A stretch of DNA of 64,000 nucleotides from Opitutaceae bacterium (GTDB taxonomy: Bacteria > Verrucomicrobiota > Verrucomicrobiia > Opitutales > Opitutaceae), in NCBI GenBank assembly GCA_018402455.1, contig JAGYIG010000006.1, forward strand, positions 1-64,000, given 5' to 3'. A model generated the notes under the pieces. The model was given only the letters and a program-made list of their open reading frames with translations. It was not told the origin of the DNA and ran no database searches. Position 1 is the stretch's first letter; each line of letters opens with the position of its first letter. Of this stretch, positions 19,474 through 29,413 are shown in pieces. The translations under genes were made by a program, and so were the position numbers.

Positions 19474-20301
19474 TCACGCCAAACCGTAAATCTCCCGCGC
19501 GGTGCCGCCCATGATGCGCGCTTGCTCCGCCGCAGACAACTTCGCGGCCCATTGCCTCACGGTGTGATACCAACGCGCGTAACTCGACCGCACCAAGCAC
19601 ACCGGCCAATCCGAACCGAACATCAACCGCTCCGGTCCGAAGGCATTCAGCACGACATCCCCATAGGGCTCGATCAAGTCGGACGACCACGCCGCGGCCG
19701 TGACCTCGGTGACGACGCCGGAAAACTTGCAGCTCACCTGCGGCCGCTCCGCCAGTTGCGCGATTTGTTCCCGCCACGGCGAAGGCGGTGCACCCGCCAC
19801 CACGGGCTTGGCGATATGATCGAGCACGAAGGACTGCTCCGGATGGCGGTCCACCAACGCCAGCGTGGCCTCCAGTTGGGGGGCCGTGATCAACACATCG
19901 TAGACCAAACCGCGGGCGGTGACTTCCCTGATGCCGGCATTAAATTCCTCCCCGGCCAAAAACTGCGGATCCGCTTCTGCCTGCACCACATGGCGCACCC
20001 CTTTGAACACCGGGTTTTGGCGCAGCTCGTCAAGGTCGGCGCCGACGCGGGCTGCCGCCAACGGCACCCACCCGACGACGCCCTTGATGAACGGGTTCTG
20101 CGCCGCCAACTCCAACAGCCATCGCGTTTCCACCAGACTCTGACGGGCCTGCACCGCCACCGAACCCTCCAGCCCCAGGGGCGCCGCCACCTCGGTCAAA
20201 TCATCCGGGATGAAGTCCCGCCGGATCACCGTCATGCGGTCATCAATCCAGTCGTATTCCTCGGCCGAGTAGCGCCAGAAATGTTGGTGGGAATCAATCA
20301 T
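19474..20301 (-). CDS. Amidohydrolase-2 family lactonase (L-fuconolactonase/L-rhamnonolactonase-like)
   Basis: MIDSHQHFWRYSAEEYDWIDDRM...FVLDHIAKP...CKFSGVVTE...RLMFGSDWPVCLV: typical of this lactonase family. Confidence 0.85.
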   Translation of the reverse strand: MIDSHQHFWRYSAEEYDWIDDRMTVIRRDFIPDDLTEVAAPLGLEGSVAVQARQSLVETRWLLELAAQNPFIKGVVGWVPLAAARVGADLDELRQNPVFKGVRHVVQAEADPQFLAGEEFNAGIREVTARGLVYDVLITAPQLEATLALVDRHPEQSFVLDHIAKPVVAGAPPSPWREQIAQLAERPQVSCKFSGVVTEVTAAAWSSDLIEPYGDVVLNAFGPERLMFGSDWPVCLVRSSYARWYHTVRQWAAKLSAAEQARIMGGTAREIYGLA

Positions 20302-20336
20302 GGCAGCGTGAAAAAAACGGTGGCCCCTGAATCCGG

Positions 20337-21971
20337 CTAGGGCTGGAACTGGTAGGCATACACCTGCGCATCCTGCAGGACAAAACGCAGCCGCACGGGC
20401 TGCCCCTCGAGCTCGACCAACGCCCGACCTCCAGTCCAGGTCAACGGGCGGTCGACCGTGTTACCATAGAGCGGCGCGCAATCAGTCAGCGCGAAACCGG
20501 GCAAGGGCTCGCCCGCCTCATCCTGAATCTCCACCCGAATGCTGCCCGCCGCGGAGGTGGCGAAATTCAGCGCCAGCTTCGCGCCGGTAAAACGAATCGG
20601 CTTGGTGATGAGTTCACCGCCCGTCATCGGCGCACGCACCGACACAAAGCCATCCAGTCGAAGCGTGTAACGCCGCAACGCGCTGCCGGGTTCCGTCCAG
20701 TAACTTTCCACCGCATACAGCGACAGTTCATTCGGCGCCCCCGGCAGGGCCGATGCGGTTTCGACCACATGCCAGGCCAAGTATTGATGCCCGTAGTTCC
20801 AGGTGCCCGGTCGCTCGATCCCCGGCGGCAAAAAGGCGTCGTTCCACCGCTTGAAATGCACCCCATCGCGACTGGCCATCAGCAGGGCCTCGGTCAGACC
20901 AATGCCATACCGCTCGCGCGCCTCGGCGCGATGCTTCCGGTGCGCCAACTCGGGCAACGCTTTCATCGCGTCCGACCAATGTTCGCTGCGCTCGCCGTCG
21001 GCCGCGGCATTACCCGCGATGCGAGCCGCGGCCGCGTCGATTGGTGCCGCGTGTTCGTGCCCGCGCTCCATATACCGATTGGGGAACCCGATCAGCAAAT
21101 GCGGCGCGCGGAGATAGGGTTTGATCTGGTTGGTGTAGAGCTGCTCCGGGGGGGAGTCCACATAGGTCAGGTCGCCGATCACCTCCCAGTTGATGAAGTC
21201 CGGTGACGTGCCGGTGCGGATGGACCGCAGGCCCGTGTCGCCCTCCCTTTCGGGCGGGGTGAAGCTGCGCCAGTAGGCCCGATAGCAGCCCGCCACCTCG
21301 TCCCAGAACGCCAGATTCTGGGAATCAAAGGCGCCGTCAGTGATCACCGGCGCATCGGCCATGGGCTCCCACCGCAACCCATCCGCCGACTTGAAGGCCA
21401 GCAATCCCTCCTCCCCGCTCGAGCGAAAGAACGCCTTGTAGCGAGCGTCCGCCGGGGCTGCCGGATTGGTGTCTTTAAAAAACGCCGGATGCGCCGCATC
21501 CACGGCGACCGCGCCCACGATCTCGCTGCGCATGACGATGTTGTTGGCAGTGCTGCCCTCGAAGGCATGGAGGTTCAGCTCGGGTTTCCGCCAATGAATC
21601 CCATCGTCGCTTTCGGCATAGGCGGAAAACCGGGGATTGGGCTTATCGTTGGGGTCGCGCCGCGCCGCATTCAACGGGTCCAACTGCCACGACTTGTAAT
21701 ACATCCGATAAAGTCCGTCGTCCTCAAAGATACTGTGGTAGCCACTGCCGGTGCCTTCCCACGGCGCGTCATGCCAAATCGAGATCTCCCGCGCAACCGG
21801 ACGGTGCATCACCAGGTGGGCCCCACCCTCCAATCGCTCGATCAAACTGTCCTCCACAAACAGCTCTCGCCGGGAACCGATGTCCGTCACCGCCGCCGTC
21901 ACCACCTGGGCGAGGATCAGCACCCCCAACCCCATCAAGCCATTTCGCATCGTCCTGGTTTTCATATTCAA
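20337..21971 (-). CDS. Secreted glycoside hydrolase-like beta-propeller protein (paralog of 27941..29413)
   Basis: Signal peptide; RELFVEDSLIERLEGGAHLVMHRPV...YRMYYKSW...SDDGIHWRKPEL...LTKPIRFTGAKLALNFATSAAGSIRVEIQDEAGEPLPGFAL. Confidence 0.65.
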   Translation of the reverse strand: MNMKTRTMRNGLMGLGVLILAQVVTAAVTDIGSRRELFVEDSLIERLEGGAHLVMHRPVAREISIWHDAPWEGTGSGYHSIFEDDGLYRMYYKSWQLDPLNAARRDPNDKPNPRFSAYAESDDGIHWRKPELNLHAFEGSTANNIVMRSEIVGAVAVDAAHPAFFKDTNPAAPADARYKAFFRSSGEEGLLAFKSADGLRWEPMADAPVITDGAFDSQNLAFWDEVAGCYRAYWRSFTPPEREGDTGLRSIRTGTSPDFINWEVIGDLTYVDSPPEQLYTNQIKPYLRAPHLLIGFPNRYMERGHEHAAPIDAAAARIAGNAAADGERSEHWSDAMKALPELAHRKHRAEARERYGIGLTEALLMASRDGVHFKRWNDAFLPPGIERPGTWNYGHQYLAWHVVETASALPGAPNELSLYAVESYWTEPGSALRRYTLRLDGFVSVRAPMTGGELITKPIRFTGAKLALNFATSAAGSIRVEIQDEAGEPLPGFALTDCAPLYGNTVDRPLTWTGGRALVELEGQPVRLRFVLQDAQVYAYQFQP

Positions 21972-21986
21972 AGGGGTAAAAAAAAA

Positions 21987-23165
21987 TCACCAATGGGCTC
22001 TCACCGCCGCGGCGAATTCCGCGAAGGTGGGCACCAGCGGCGTGGGGGTTTCCCCCGCCATTTTTATCACCGAAGTTTCGTCCTTGAATCCTACTCCCGT
22101 GATGAGGCACACCACGTGCTCGGCCGCGTCCACTTCACCGGCTGCCACCGCCGCCTCGACGCCGGCCAGGCTCACCGCACAAGCGGGCTCGCAAAAAATC
22201 CCCTCATCCGTCGCGAGCCGCGCCTGCCAGGCAAACGCCGCTTCGTCCGATACCACGTAGCCCGTGCCCCCCAGCCCCCGGCACGCGGAGATCACCTGAT
22301 CCCCATCCAACACGCTGCCCACCTGTAGGCCGCTGATCGCCGTCGTGGAGTCCACTGGGCGCGCGCGCCGCGCCCCTTCGCGCAACGCCGAGGCGATGGT
22401 GTCATTGCCCGTCGGTTGCACGCAATGCACCCGACCATTCGCCGCCGATTCGGCCACGCCCCGCGCGACCGCCAACGTCAGGCCGCCGCCGCCGGCGGGA
22501 CTGAATACGGCAAACCGTTCCTTCCCGAATGCCGCCGCGATTTCATAGCCGATGGTCTTCACCCCCGCCATCCCGTGCGGAGAAATCGAAAACGCACTGA
22601 CTTCAAACCCGGCGTTCAATTCCGCCGCAAGATCCTGCAAGCCGGTGAACACGGCCGCGTTCACCGCCGGCATCTTGCCGAAGTCGGCCACCCGCTGGAG
22701 CTGCGCCCCATACGCCCGCATCTGGCGAAGCTTCCCCTCGGGGGCCCCTTCGACGATAGCGAGGTGACAGGCGATCCCCGCCCGCGCGCAATACGCCGCC
22801 ACGGCGGCTCCGGTGTTTCCACTGGAGGTGCCAGAATAACAAACGCCGTCTGCCGGCTTGCTGGAGATGAGTCACGCCGCCGCTGCAAAAATGATCCTTG
22901 TAAGACCTCGGATTACCGCCTCGTATCGAACCATAAATTGCCAGCCCGGGAGGTCGGGACCGATGCGCGTCGAGCGGATCAGGGCGTGTCACCTTCGCCC
23001 ATCGTGACCGCGAGCGATCTCTCCTGCGGGGGCTCCAAGCAGCGCCCAGCGTAATTCCAAATGCTCGCGGGTTGGTCGTTTTAAAACGCCTCCGGCGTTC
23101 CACCATTGCTCCCCGCTCCGCCGCCGTTTCAGCGGCCATGTGTTTTCCGTCCTCTGCTCACTCAT
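21987..23165 (-). pseudogene. Threonine-synthase-like PLP enzyme, decayed 5' third
   Basis: ORF 21987..22802 lacks its N-terminus; upstream minus-strand frames carry the missing parts in different phases: MGEGDTP, GGNPRSYKDHFCSGGVTHLQQAGRR (PLP-lysine region) and YSGTSSGNTGAAVAAYCARAG. Confidence 0.7.
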
Positions 23166-24105
23166 GACGGCTGATCCTTCCATCGTCGGTCTGCCGCCTT
23201 GGGCCACGCTGGCGGGCCGGGATGCTATCACTAACGATTTGGCGAGGGTGACTCGGGTTTGATGCGTGGATTTGGCGGGCCGGGCCGGGTCCCGTATTGG
23301 TCGTCGCCAAATGGCGCCACCCATGGCGACGATGAGGGTCCCACGCTGCCAGCCGTTGGGTCGATCGGGGACTTCCCCGATCTCCGGGGCACGGTGGTTC
23401 TCATACCGGTGCGCGAACGAAGGCGCTTTCAGCGTCGGCCAACGCTGCCACCTGACGGACGGCGGAATCTGGCGCGCGCATTTCCCGGCGATCCCAACGG
23501 TGCCGACGCCTCGACTCGCGCACCTCTTCGAAACGCGTGCTGGCCCACGCAACCCACTACGTCGATCGTATTGTGGCGGCCAGGCCTCCTCGAAATTCAC
23601 CCGTGGGTCGGCTACACGTGGGCGAAGGTGCACACAGACCTGCCGCCATGGCGGCTTGCTTGATTCACCGGCAGTGGTCCGTCTCTACCTGCCGGGGGCG
23701 CACCTCGCGCGGCGCTGATCAGCCGGATTCCCGCCATCTATACCGAATGTCATGGTGCCGGTGGCGCGCCCCGCCGACCTGATGGCGCGGATCGTGGGCT
23801 GCAGAATCTGTTGGTCGAGATCGGTTTCGCGCCGGACTTAAATCTCCTCGCACCACAACGTTTCACCAGTCCACCGATGCCGAGGAAACGCACTTGCAGG
23901 TCCACCACTCCTGCGCCGCACGCCGGTATTTCCGAGCCTCGGTGGAATTGATTGATTCCGTCGCTGCAGCGATCAACTGGATTGAGCGGCTGCGGCCGAA
24001 GGTCGCCAACTCGATCTTCGCCGCGACCCAGGCACGGTGGTGCTGCGTCGTCATCAGCGGTCGGTGCAGCCCGGCGACGCGCTGTTGGTGGTCGTTCCGA
24101 CCTGA
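23164..24105 (+). pseudogene. Succinylglutamate desuccinylase/aspartoacylase-family deacylase, multiply frameshifted
   Basis: Pieces across frames: NGATHGDDEGPT (zinc motif), DLRGTVVLIPV, DGRRNLARAFPGDPNG, RLAHLFETR, ALISRIPAIYTECHGAGG, NLLVEIGFAPDLNLLAPQ, and RDPGTVVLRRHQRSVQPGDALLVVVPT*. Confidence 0.75.
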
Positions 24106-24109
24106 ATCG

Positions 24110-24827
24110 ACCCGGTTCATGCAAGGCAGCGCGAAGGCGTCGATGACCCAGGTCCGGCTTCACGAATTTTTTGCTTGATCTGGAACAGAGAAAGGCAAAC
24201 GCCTCGGGCGATGTCTTTGAAGCTCACTGGGCCCCAGGGCGTTCCGCGCGCATGCCGGAATCGAGTCCTGTTCGGTCACTTTGGCGGACGCCGCCGACGA
24301 AATCCACCGATATCCCCCGGCGCCACTGCCACGACCCGAATACCATCGGCGGCCAGTTCGCGGCCAGATTGTGACTGATCCGATCGCCGCCTGCGGCGAG
24401 ACTATCGCGCCAGCCTGGGGCTGTTCCAATCGAGGACACCTGCACGATCACGCTCGCCCGCTTCTATGCAGGTGGGGCACCGCGGCCTGCGAGCAGAAGA
24501 TCGCCACCTAAATTACCTTCGTCACGGGCGGTCAAAATGATCCGCGGTCAACTTCCGTCCAAGGTGGCCAATACGCCGCCCCGACCACGCCGCATTATTG
24601 ACCAAAACATCCAGTCCCCAGCACCGCGCCGCGGCATCGATAAAGGTTTGGCACTGCGCCGCATCCCCACGTCCACCGCCAAGGCCGTGACCCGATCGCC
24701 ATACTTTTGCCGCAACGTGGTTGGCGAACGCTACGTCTACGACGACGTGAGCGCCGTCCGCCAGCAACCGTTCGGTGATGGCGCGACCGATGTTCGTCGC
24801 TCCTCCGGTGACAATAGCCCGTAACAT
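24110..24827 (-). pseudogene. Short-chain dehydrogenase/reductase, frameshifted
   Basis: MLRAIVTGGATNIGRAITERLLADGAHVVV...DAAQCQTFIDAAARCWGLDVLVNNAAWSG, then in other frames VIVQVSSIGTAPGWRDSLA, ELAADGIRVVAVAPGDIGG, SFKDIARGV and TWVIDAFALP. Confidence 0.75.
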
Positions 24828-24875
24828 CCGCTCAGGGTGCTTCGCTTCCGGCATGGGGGCAAGAATCACCGGAAG

Positions 24876-25802
24876 CTAAACCGCCCCGGCCGTCGCATAG
24901 GTTTCGATGAATTCCCGGCACTCGGCCGTGAGCGGATACTCCAGATACGAGGCGGTCGTCGCGAACACCCCTTGCCGCACCAAGCAGTGCTTCAACCCGG
25001 TCAACCAACACGCGATGGCCTCACCGCCATAGATGCCATACAGCACCCGCCGCATCGCCGCATCCATCCGGCGAGCCTCCTCCCCATCCCCTCTCGCCAC
25101 CGCCGCCACGATCTGCCGCAACATCGGCATCACCACCACGGCGCCCCCAAACAGGCAACCGTCGTAGCCCGCCTCGAGGTATTCGACGCCGCGGAACTCA
25201 TCGCCATTCAAAAGCTGCAGGCCTGGATTCGTGGCCCGCGCCACCAACGCCGCCGCCCGCCGCGCCGGATCCCCCGAGCTGTCCTTCACCATCACCACGT
25301 TCGGCAAGCCATACACCTCCGGCAGCCGCTCGACCGGAATGACCACCGGTCGGTGCGAACCCAGATCGTAGATCGCCATCGGCAAGGCACTCGCGTTGAC
25401 CGCCGCGGTGAACAACGCGACCACCCGGTCCGGGGTGGCATTCATGAAGGTCGCGGGCGAGGCCATCACCGCAATGTCCGCCCCCGCCTCGCCGACCCGG
25501 GCAACGTTGTCGAGGATGCGGGGCACCGAGTTATCCGAAACCTGCGCCGCCAGCTGCAAACCATCACCCGCAGCCGCCTTGGCCGCTTGAATCAACCGCA
25601 CTTTTTCGCGCTCCGGCAGCCAGGGCCCCTCCCCACAGGTGCCCGCCAACAGCACCCCGGTCATGCCTCCGGCAATCGACGCCGTGATCATGCGGGCGAC
25701 CGAATCTTCGTCCACCGTGAGGTCGTCGAGAAGGGGAGTCGGTAATGCGGACCAAAGTTTGATTTCCCGGGGCGCTGGCATCATGGCTATACGAATCACC
25801 AT
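24876..25802 (-). CDS. DHDPS/NAL (DapA)-family aldolase
   Basis: KLWSALPTPLLDDLTVDEDSVARMITASIAGGMTGVLLAGTCGEGPWLPEREKVRLI...PMAIYDLGSHRP...VMVKDSSGD: Schiff-base Lys motif. Confidence 0.88.
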   Translation of the reverse strand: MVIRIAMMPAPREIKLWSALPTPLLDDLTVDEDSVARMITASIAGGMTGVLLAGTCGEGPWLPEREKVRLIQAAKAAAGDGLQLAAQVSDNSVPRILDNVARVGEAGADIAVMASPATFMNATPDRVVALFTAAVNASALPMAIYDLGSHRPVVIPVERLPEVYGLPNVVMVKDSSGDPARRAAALVARATNPGLQLLNGDEFRGVEYLEAGYDGCLFGGAVVVMPMLRQIVAAVARGDGEEARRMDAAMRRVLYGIYGGEAIACWLTGLKHCLVRQGVFATTASYLEYPLTAECREFIETYATAGAV

Positions 25803-25842
25803 TGGTTGCTCCGCGCTAGAACCAAATTACCCCCACCCCCTT

Positions 25843-26739
25843 ATGTTGATCTCCCGCTGCCTACTCCTCGCTCTATTCGCCACCCTGAGCTCTGCCGCTC
25901 CGCTTACCGACCGCGCCATCGCAACGCTGCGCGAGGTGCTCGAAGTCGGTAACCCCGTGGATCAAATCCATGCGGCCGAGGTGCTGATTCCGTTTGGGGC
26001 CAGTCGCGTGGTTTGGGAGCACTACTATCCCCGCCGGTTTGAGCAGGATGAGACGCCCATCTTTCGGATCACCAATTGGCGCGCCTTGGCCCGGGTCGAT
26101 CGCACCCCCGAGGCCCGGCAGATCTGGATCAATAAAATCTTCGCCATTGCCACCACGCCCGGCCTGCCCGATCGCGTGCACGCCGCCGAGTCCGCCGCCA
26201 AACTGAAGGCCCCGCCTCCCCCGCACGTCATCGCCTCCCTGCAAACGTGGGCCGCCGATGCCCCGGACAAGGATGCCGCCTTCGCCTGGTGGGGTGTCTG
26301 GTCCGATCACCTCCCCACGGCCGCGAATGAACAGGTCATCGACTGGTTGGAGAACGGCGACGGTGATACCCGGCTGCGGGTCGCCTATATGCTGGCCCGC
26401 CTGCAACCCACGGACCCGGCGGTGCTTGCCGCGCTCGCCGCCGCCGCCAATGCCGCCACAGAGGTCAATCTGGTGAACACCGTGGTCGTCGCCAACGCGC
26501 ACTTCTTAAATGCCTCGCCCGCGGACATGCCGCAGTGGCGCGCCTTCCTGGAGGCCGCCATCGCCACCAGTGATCCTTTGCTGATCTTCCACAGCGTGCA
26601 GGGCATTATGCCCTACTACCAGCCAAGCGACATTCCCGACTACCTGCCGCTCCTCGATCACCCCGCCCCCGACGCCCGCACCTCCGCCGCCTGGGTGATC
26701 CTCGCCGCCAGCACCCGCGACCGGAACCCGGTTCGGTAG
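25843..26739 (+). CDS. Secreted HEAT-like/alpha-solenoid protein
   Basis: Signal-like MLISRCLLLALFATLSSAAP; helical repeats with periodic VLAALAAAA, YLPLLDHPAPDARTSAAWVIL. Upstream extension in the ORF track overlaps the dapA-like start. Confidence 0.55.
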   Translation: MLISRCLLLALFATLSSAAPLTDRAIATLREVLEVGNPVDQIHAAEVLIPFGASRVVWEHYYPRRFEQDETPIFRITNWRALARVDRTPEARQIWINKIFAIATTPGLPDRVHAAESAAKLKAPPPPHVIASLQTWAADAPDKDAAFAWWGVWSDHLPTAANEQVIDWLENGDGDTRLRVAYMLARLQPTDPAVLAALAAAANAATEVNLVNTVVVANAHFLNASPADMPQWRAFLEAAIATSDPLLIFHSVQGIMPYYQPSDIPDYLPLLDHPAPDARTSAAWVILAASTRDRNPVR

Positions 26740-26771
26740 GGAAGTGTTTTCATGGAGGGGTTTAAGCAGGT

Positions 26772-27944
26772 TTAATCCCAGGCCAGGATCGTCCCCGCGA
26801 TGTGCGGGACCTGACCGTCGACATTCATATAGTAGGTCACGAGCACGTGGTCGTCATCGAGCATGACCGACCACGGATAACCCAGATCCCAGGTCGTGCC
26901 GTCGTCGCGCAGCACCACCTCCGGCGCCGTGGCAAAATCAGTGCACTCCGCGTTCAACACCCGCGCCCGAATCCCGAAGGGTTCCTGGCGGTATCCATAG
27001 ACCAACAATACCCGATCATCCGGCAACCGCAGGGCCTGCAACGGGTAACCCACCCAGCCCATGCCCTCCCACGGCTGAAAGGTTTTCCCCCCATCCGTCG
27101 AGCGCGTGATCGCGGCCTCTCCGTCCCGACCCGCGGTCCGCATAAAAGCCACCAGATCGCCCCGAGGGGTTTCGTAGATCGAAACTTCGTTGAACAAGAC
27201 CTCGTCATCTTGCGCCACCACCGACGCATAGTCCCAAGACTCCCCCTGATCTTCCGAGATGAGGAGATGCACCGACGTGTGATACGGGTCCAACTGATTA
27301 GTGGACGCGACCACCCAAAAAATCCGGCCATCGGCTCCTTCAACCAGCGCACCCCGGTTGTAGGCCGGAATCAACTCGCCCGCCGGGTTACGCAGAATCT
27401 CGGGGGCAATGTGCGGTGGCTGATACGGTCCCTGCCAGGTGTCGCCGCCGTCTTCGGAGCGCAGGTAAAAGCCACCGTTAAAGGTCGCCCCCTGATAGAC
27501 GTCGCGCACCGGCGGCTGGAGATTCGGCACCCCACCGGGTCGCACGAACGACCAGCCGTAACTGAAACACAGCAACGTGCCGTCGCGCAGTTGCAGCAGA
27601 CACGGGTCCTGGGACCCGCCCCAGTCGTTGGCGTGAATCAGTTCGGGCTCCGACGTAAACGTCTCCCCATCCGTCGATCGCACCATCACCAGATAGCTGT
27701 TGGGATCGACGTGGTTGTTGTGTTCCTCACCCCAGTTCAACCGATTGGGGGCGCGCCGAAATGCGACCAGGAGTTCGCCGTCCGGTCGCTGCACGGCCGA
27801 CGGAAACGCCGGGTAATACCGGTCGTCCTGGTAGATGATCACGTCCTTCACCTTGCGAATCCCGGGATCGGTGGTCGCCGTCAGAGCGAGGCCGGACCCG
27901 AGTCCGACCCACAGGCTTAAGAGGGTGAGGGTGCGCCCATTCAT
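26772..27944 (-). CDS. Secreted sialidase/BNR-repeat (exo-alpha-sialidase-like) protein
   Basis: Signal peptide; VRSTDGETFT, RSEDGGDTWQGPY, ISEDQGESWDYAS, TRSTDGGKTFQPW: four Asp-box (SxDxGxxW/F) motifs. Confidence 0.85.
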   Translation of the reverse strand: MNGRTLTLLSLWVGLGSGLALTATTDPGIRKVKDVIIYQDDRYYPAFPSAVQRPDGELLVAFRRAPNRLNWGEEHNNHVDPNSYLVMVRSTDGETFTSEPELIHANDWGGSQDPCLLQLRDGTLLCFSYGWSFVRPGGVPNLQPPVRDVYQGATFNGGFYLRSEDGGDTWQGPYQPPHIAPEILRNPAGELIPAYNRGALVEGADGRIFWVVASTNQLDPYHTSVHLLISEDQGESWDYASVVAQDDEVLFNEVSIYETPRGDLVAFMRTAGRDGEAAITRSTDGGKTFQPWEGMGWVGYPLQALRLPDDRVLLVYGYRQEPFGIRARVLNAECTDFATAPEVVLRDDGTTWDLGYPWSVMLDDDHVLVTYYMNVDGQVPHIAGTILAWD

Positions 27945-29413
27945 TTAAATCGAAACGAAAACAGGTCAGCGTCCTTGAGCACGACGCGGAGGCGGACGGT
28001 TTGGCCCGCCCAAGCAGCCACGCTGGTCCCGCTGGTCCAGGCGACGGTGCGGGCGACTTGATCCCCAATGATCTCGCGCGAGTCCGCCAAGGCGAAGCCC
28101 GGCAACGCGTTGCCCGCCTCATCCTGCAACTCAAAGCGCAGGCTGCCCGCCGCCGAGGTCGCATAGTTGATTTCCAACGTCTCCCCGGTGAATCGAAACG
28201 GTTTGGTGGTCATGGCCCCCCCATCATACCCCGCGTGCAACGAGGCGAACCCATCGAGTCGCAGGCTGTAGCGCTCCAAGCGGTGATCCGGCTGACCATA
28301 GGCTTTCTGGACAAAAAACGACATCTCCGCCTCGCCGGTGGGAATGACATTCAGGGCGGGGTAATTGGTCCGGGAGGTCCAGTTGCTCAGTCCGACTCCC
28401 GGGCGAGCGAAACCCGCCATGAACGTGCGATCGTAGACCGTGCCGCCACGCGAGGTCATCAGAATGCTGTCCGAGATGTCGTTGAAATACTCCGGATTCA
28501 CCCCGACCTGCGCCGCCTCCGCCGCCGTAAGGACCTGGCGGCCCGGCAGAAACCGTGCGGCGATCGCCACGTAGAGGTGCGGAGCACGAAAGTAAGGGCC
28601 GGTCTGGTTCGTGTAGAGGTGCTCCACGGGCGCCGCTGAACCGTCGGCGCGCCGAAAGGTCATCTCCCCTTCGTCGGTCCACCGCCTGAAATCCGGGCTG
28701 GTGGCGCGGCCGATCAACCGCACCCGCGGGCCCACCCCTTCGACGTCACGCACGTTTCGATAATAACACACGTAGTGCTGCTCCGCCTCCGACCAAAATG
28801 CCAAATTCTGAGAGTCGTAACGGTAGGCACTTTCCGTCTGCGGAACCGCCGGCAGCAGAGGAGTATCCCCCATCAATTTGCGCCACCGCAGTCCGTCGGC
28901 CGAGACCACCCGCACCAAGCCGCCGTCATTCAATCCCCCGATGCCCTTCCACTGCTCATCAGCCGGCACCCCCGGTTTGGTATCATAAAAGACCGACAGG
29001 TTGTGGGTGACCTTCGGCATGTCATCGACCACCACGTTGGCGACGGGTTTGGACCACGTGATGCCATCCCGCGATTCCGCGTAGGCCGTGATTTCTTCCG
29101 GCGAGCCCGCCCCCACCGCGACCGGCAGACCCCGGTAGTAAGCGCGATAGCCCGCCCCTTCCGGCAGGGTGACGATTGAGACGTAACCGCTAAACGCCCC
29201 TTCGTGCGGACGATCAAAAGCGAAGGCCACGCCCTCGTTGTGCGGTTCCTGCAGACGCAGTTCCGCCCCCTCCATCGTGTCGATCAGGTAATGATCCACC
29301 ATCAGTTCCCGCTGGGAACCGAGGTCCACGACCTGACTTTGCATCAACGGTGCAACGGCGAGCGCCGTGACCGATACCAATAAGGGGGGGAGTTTCATCG
29401 GGGAGAAAATCAA
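27941..29413 (-). CDS. Secreted glycoside hydrolase-like beta-propeller protein (paralog of 20337..21971)
   Basis: RELMVDHYLIDTMEGAELRLQEPHNEGVAF...TTKPFRFTGETLEINYATSAAGSLRFELQDEAGNALPGFALAD; ATGA overlap with 26772..27944. Confidence 0.65.
   Translation of the reverse strand: MIFSPMKLPPLLVSVTALAVAPLMQSQVVDLGSQRELMVDHYLIDTMEGAELRLQEPHNEGVAFAFDRPHEGAFSGYVSIVTLPEGAGYRAYYRGLPVAVGAGSPEEITAYAESRDGITWSKPVANVVVDDMPKVTHNLSVFYDTKPGVPADEQWKGIGGLNDGGLVRVVSADGLRWRKLMGDTPLLPAVPQTESAYRYDSQNLAFWSEAEQHYVCYYRNVRDVEGVGPRVRLIGRATSPDFRRWTDEGEMTFRRADGSAAPVEHLYTNQTGPYFRAPHLYVAIAARFLPGRQVLTAAEAAQVGVNPEYFNDISDSILMTSRGGTVYDRTFMAGFARPGVGLSNWTSRTNYPALNVIPTGEAEMSFFVQKAYGQPDHRLERYSLRLDGFASLHAGYDGGAMTTKPFRFTGETLEINYATSAAGSLRFELQDEAGNALPGFALADSREIIGDQVARTVAWTSGTSVAAWAGQTVRLRVVLKDADLFSFRFK

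Noticed and set aside
19345-20340. 331-aa plus-strand ORF opposite the lactonase
   Set aside because: Arg/His-rich, no motif; the minus strand has HQHFW...GSDWP lactonase motifs.
23259-24520. Many 60-135-aa ORFs in 22.9-24.5 kb considered as novel small proteins
   Set aside because: They are fragments or off-frame readings of decayed deacylase, PLP-enzyme and SDR genes whose motifs are recoverable across frames.
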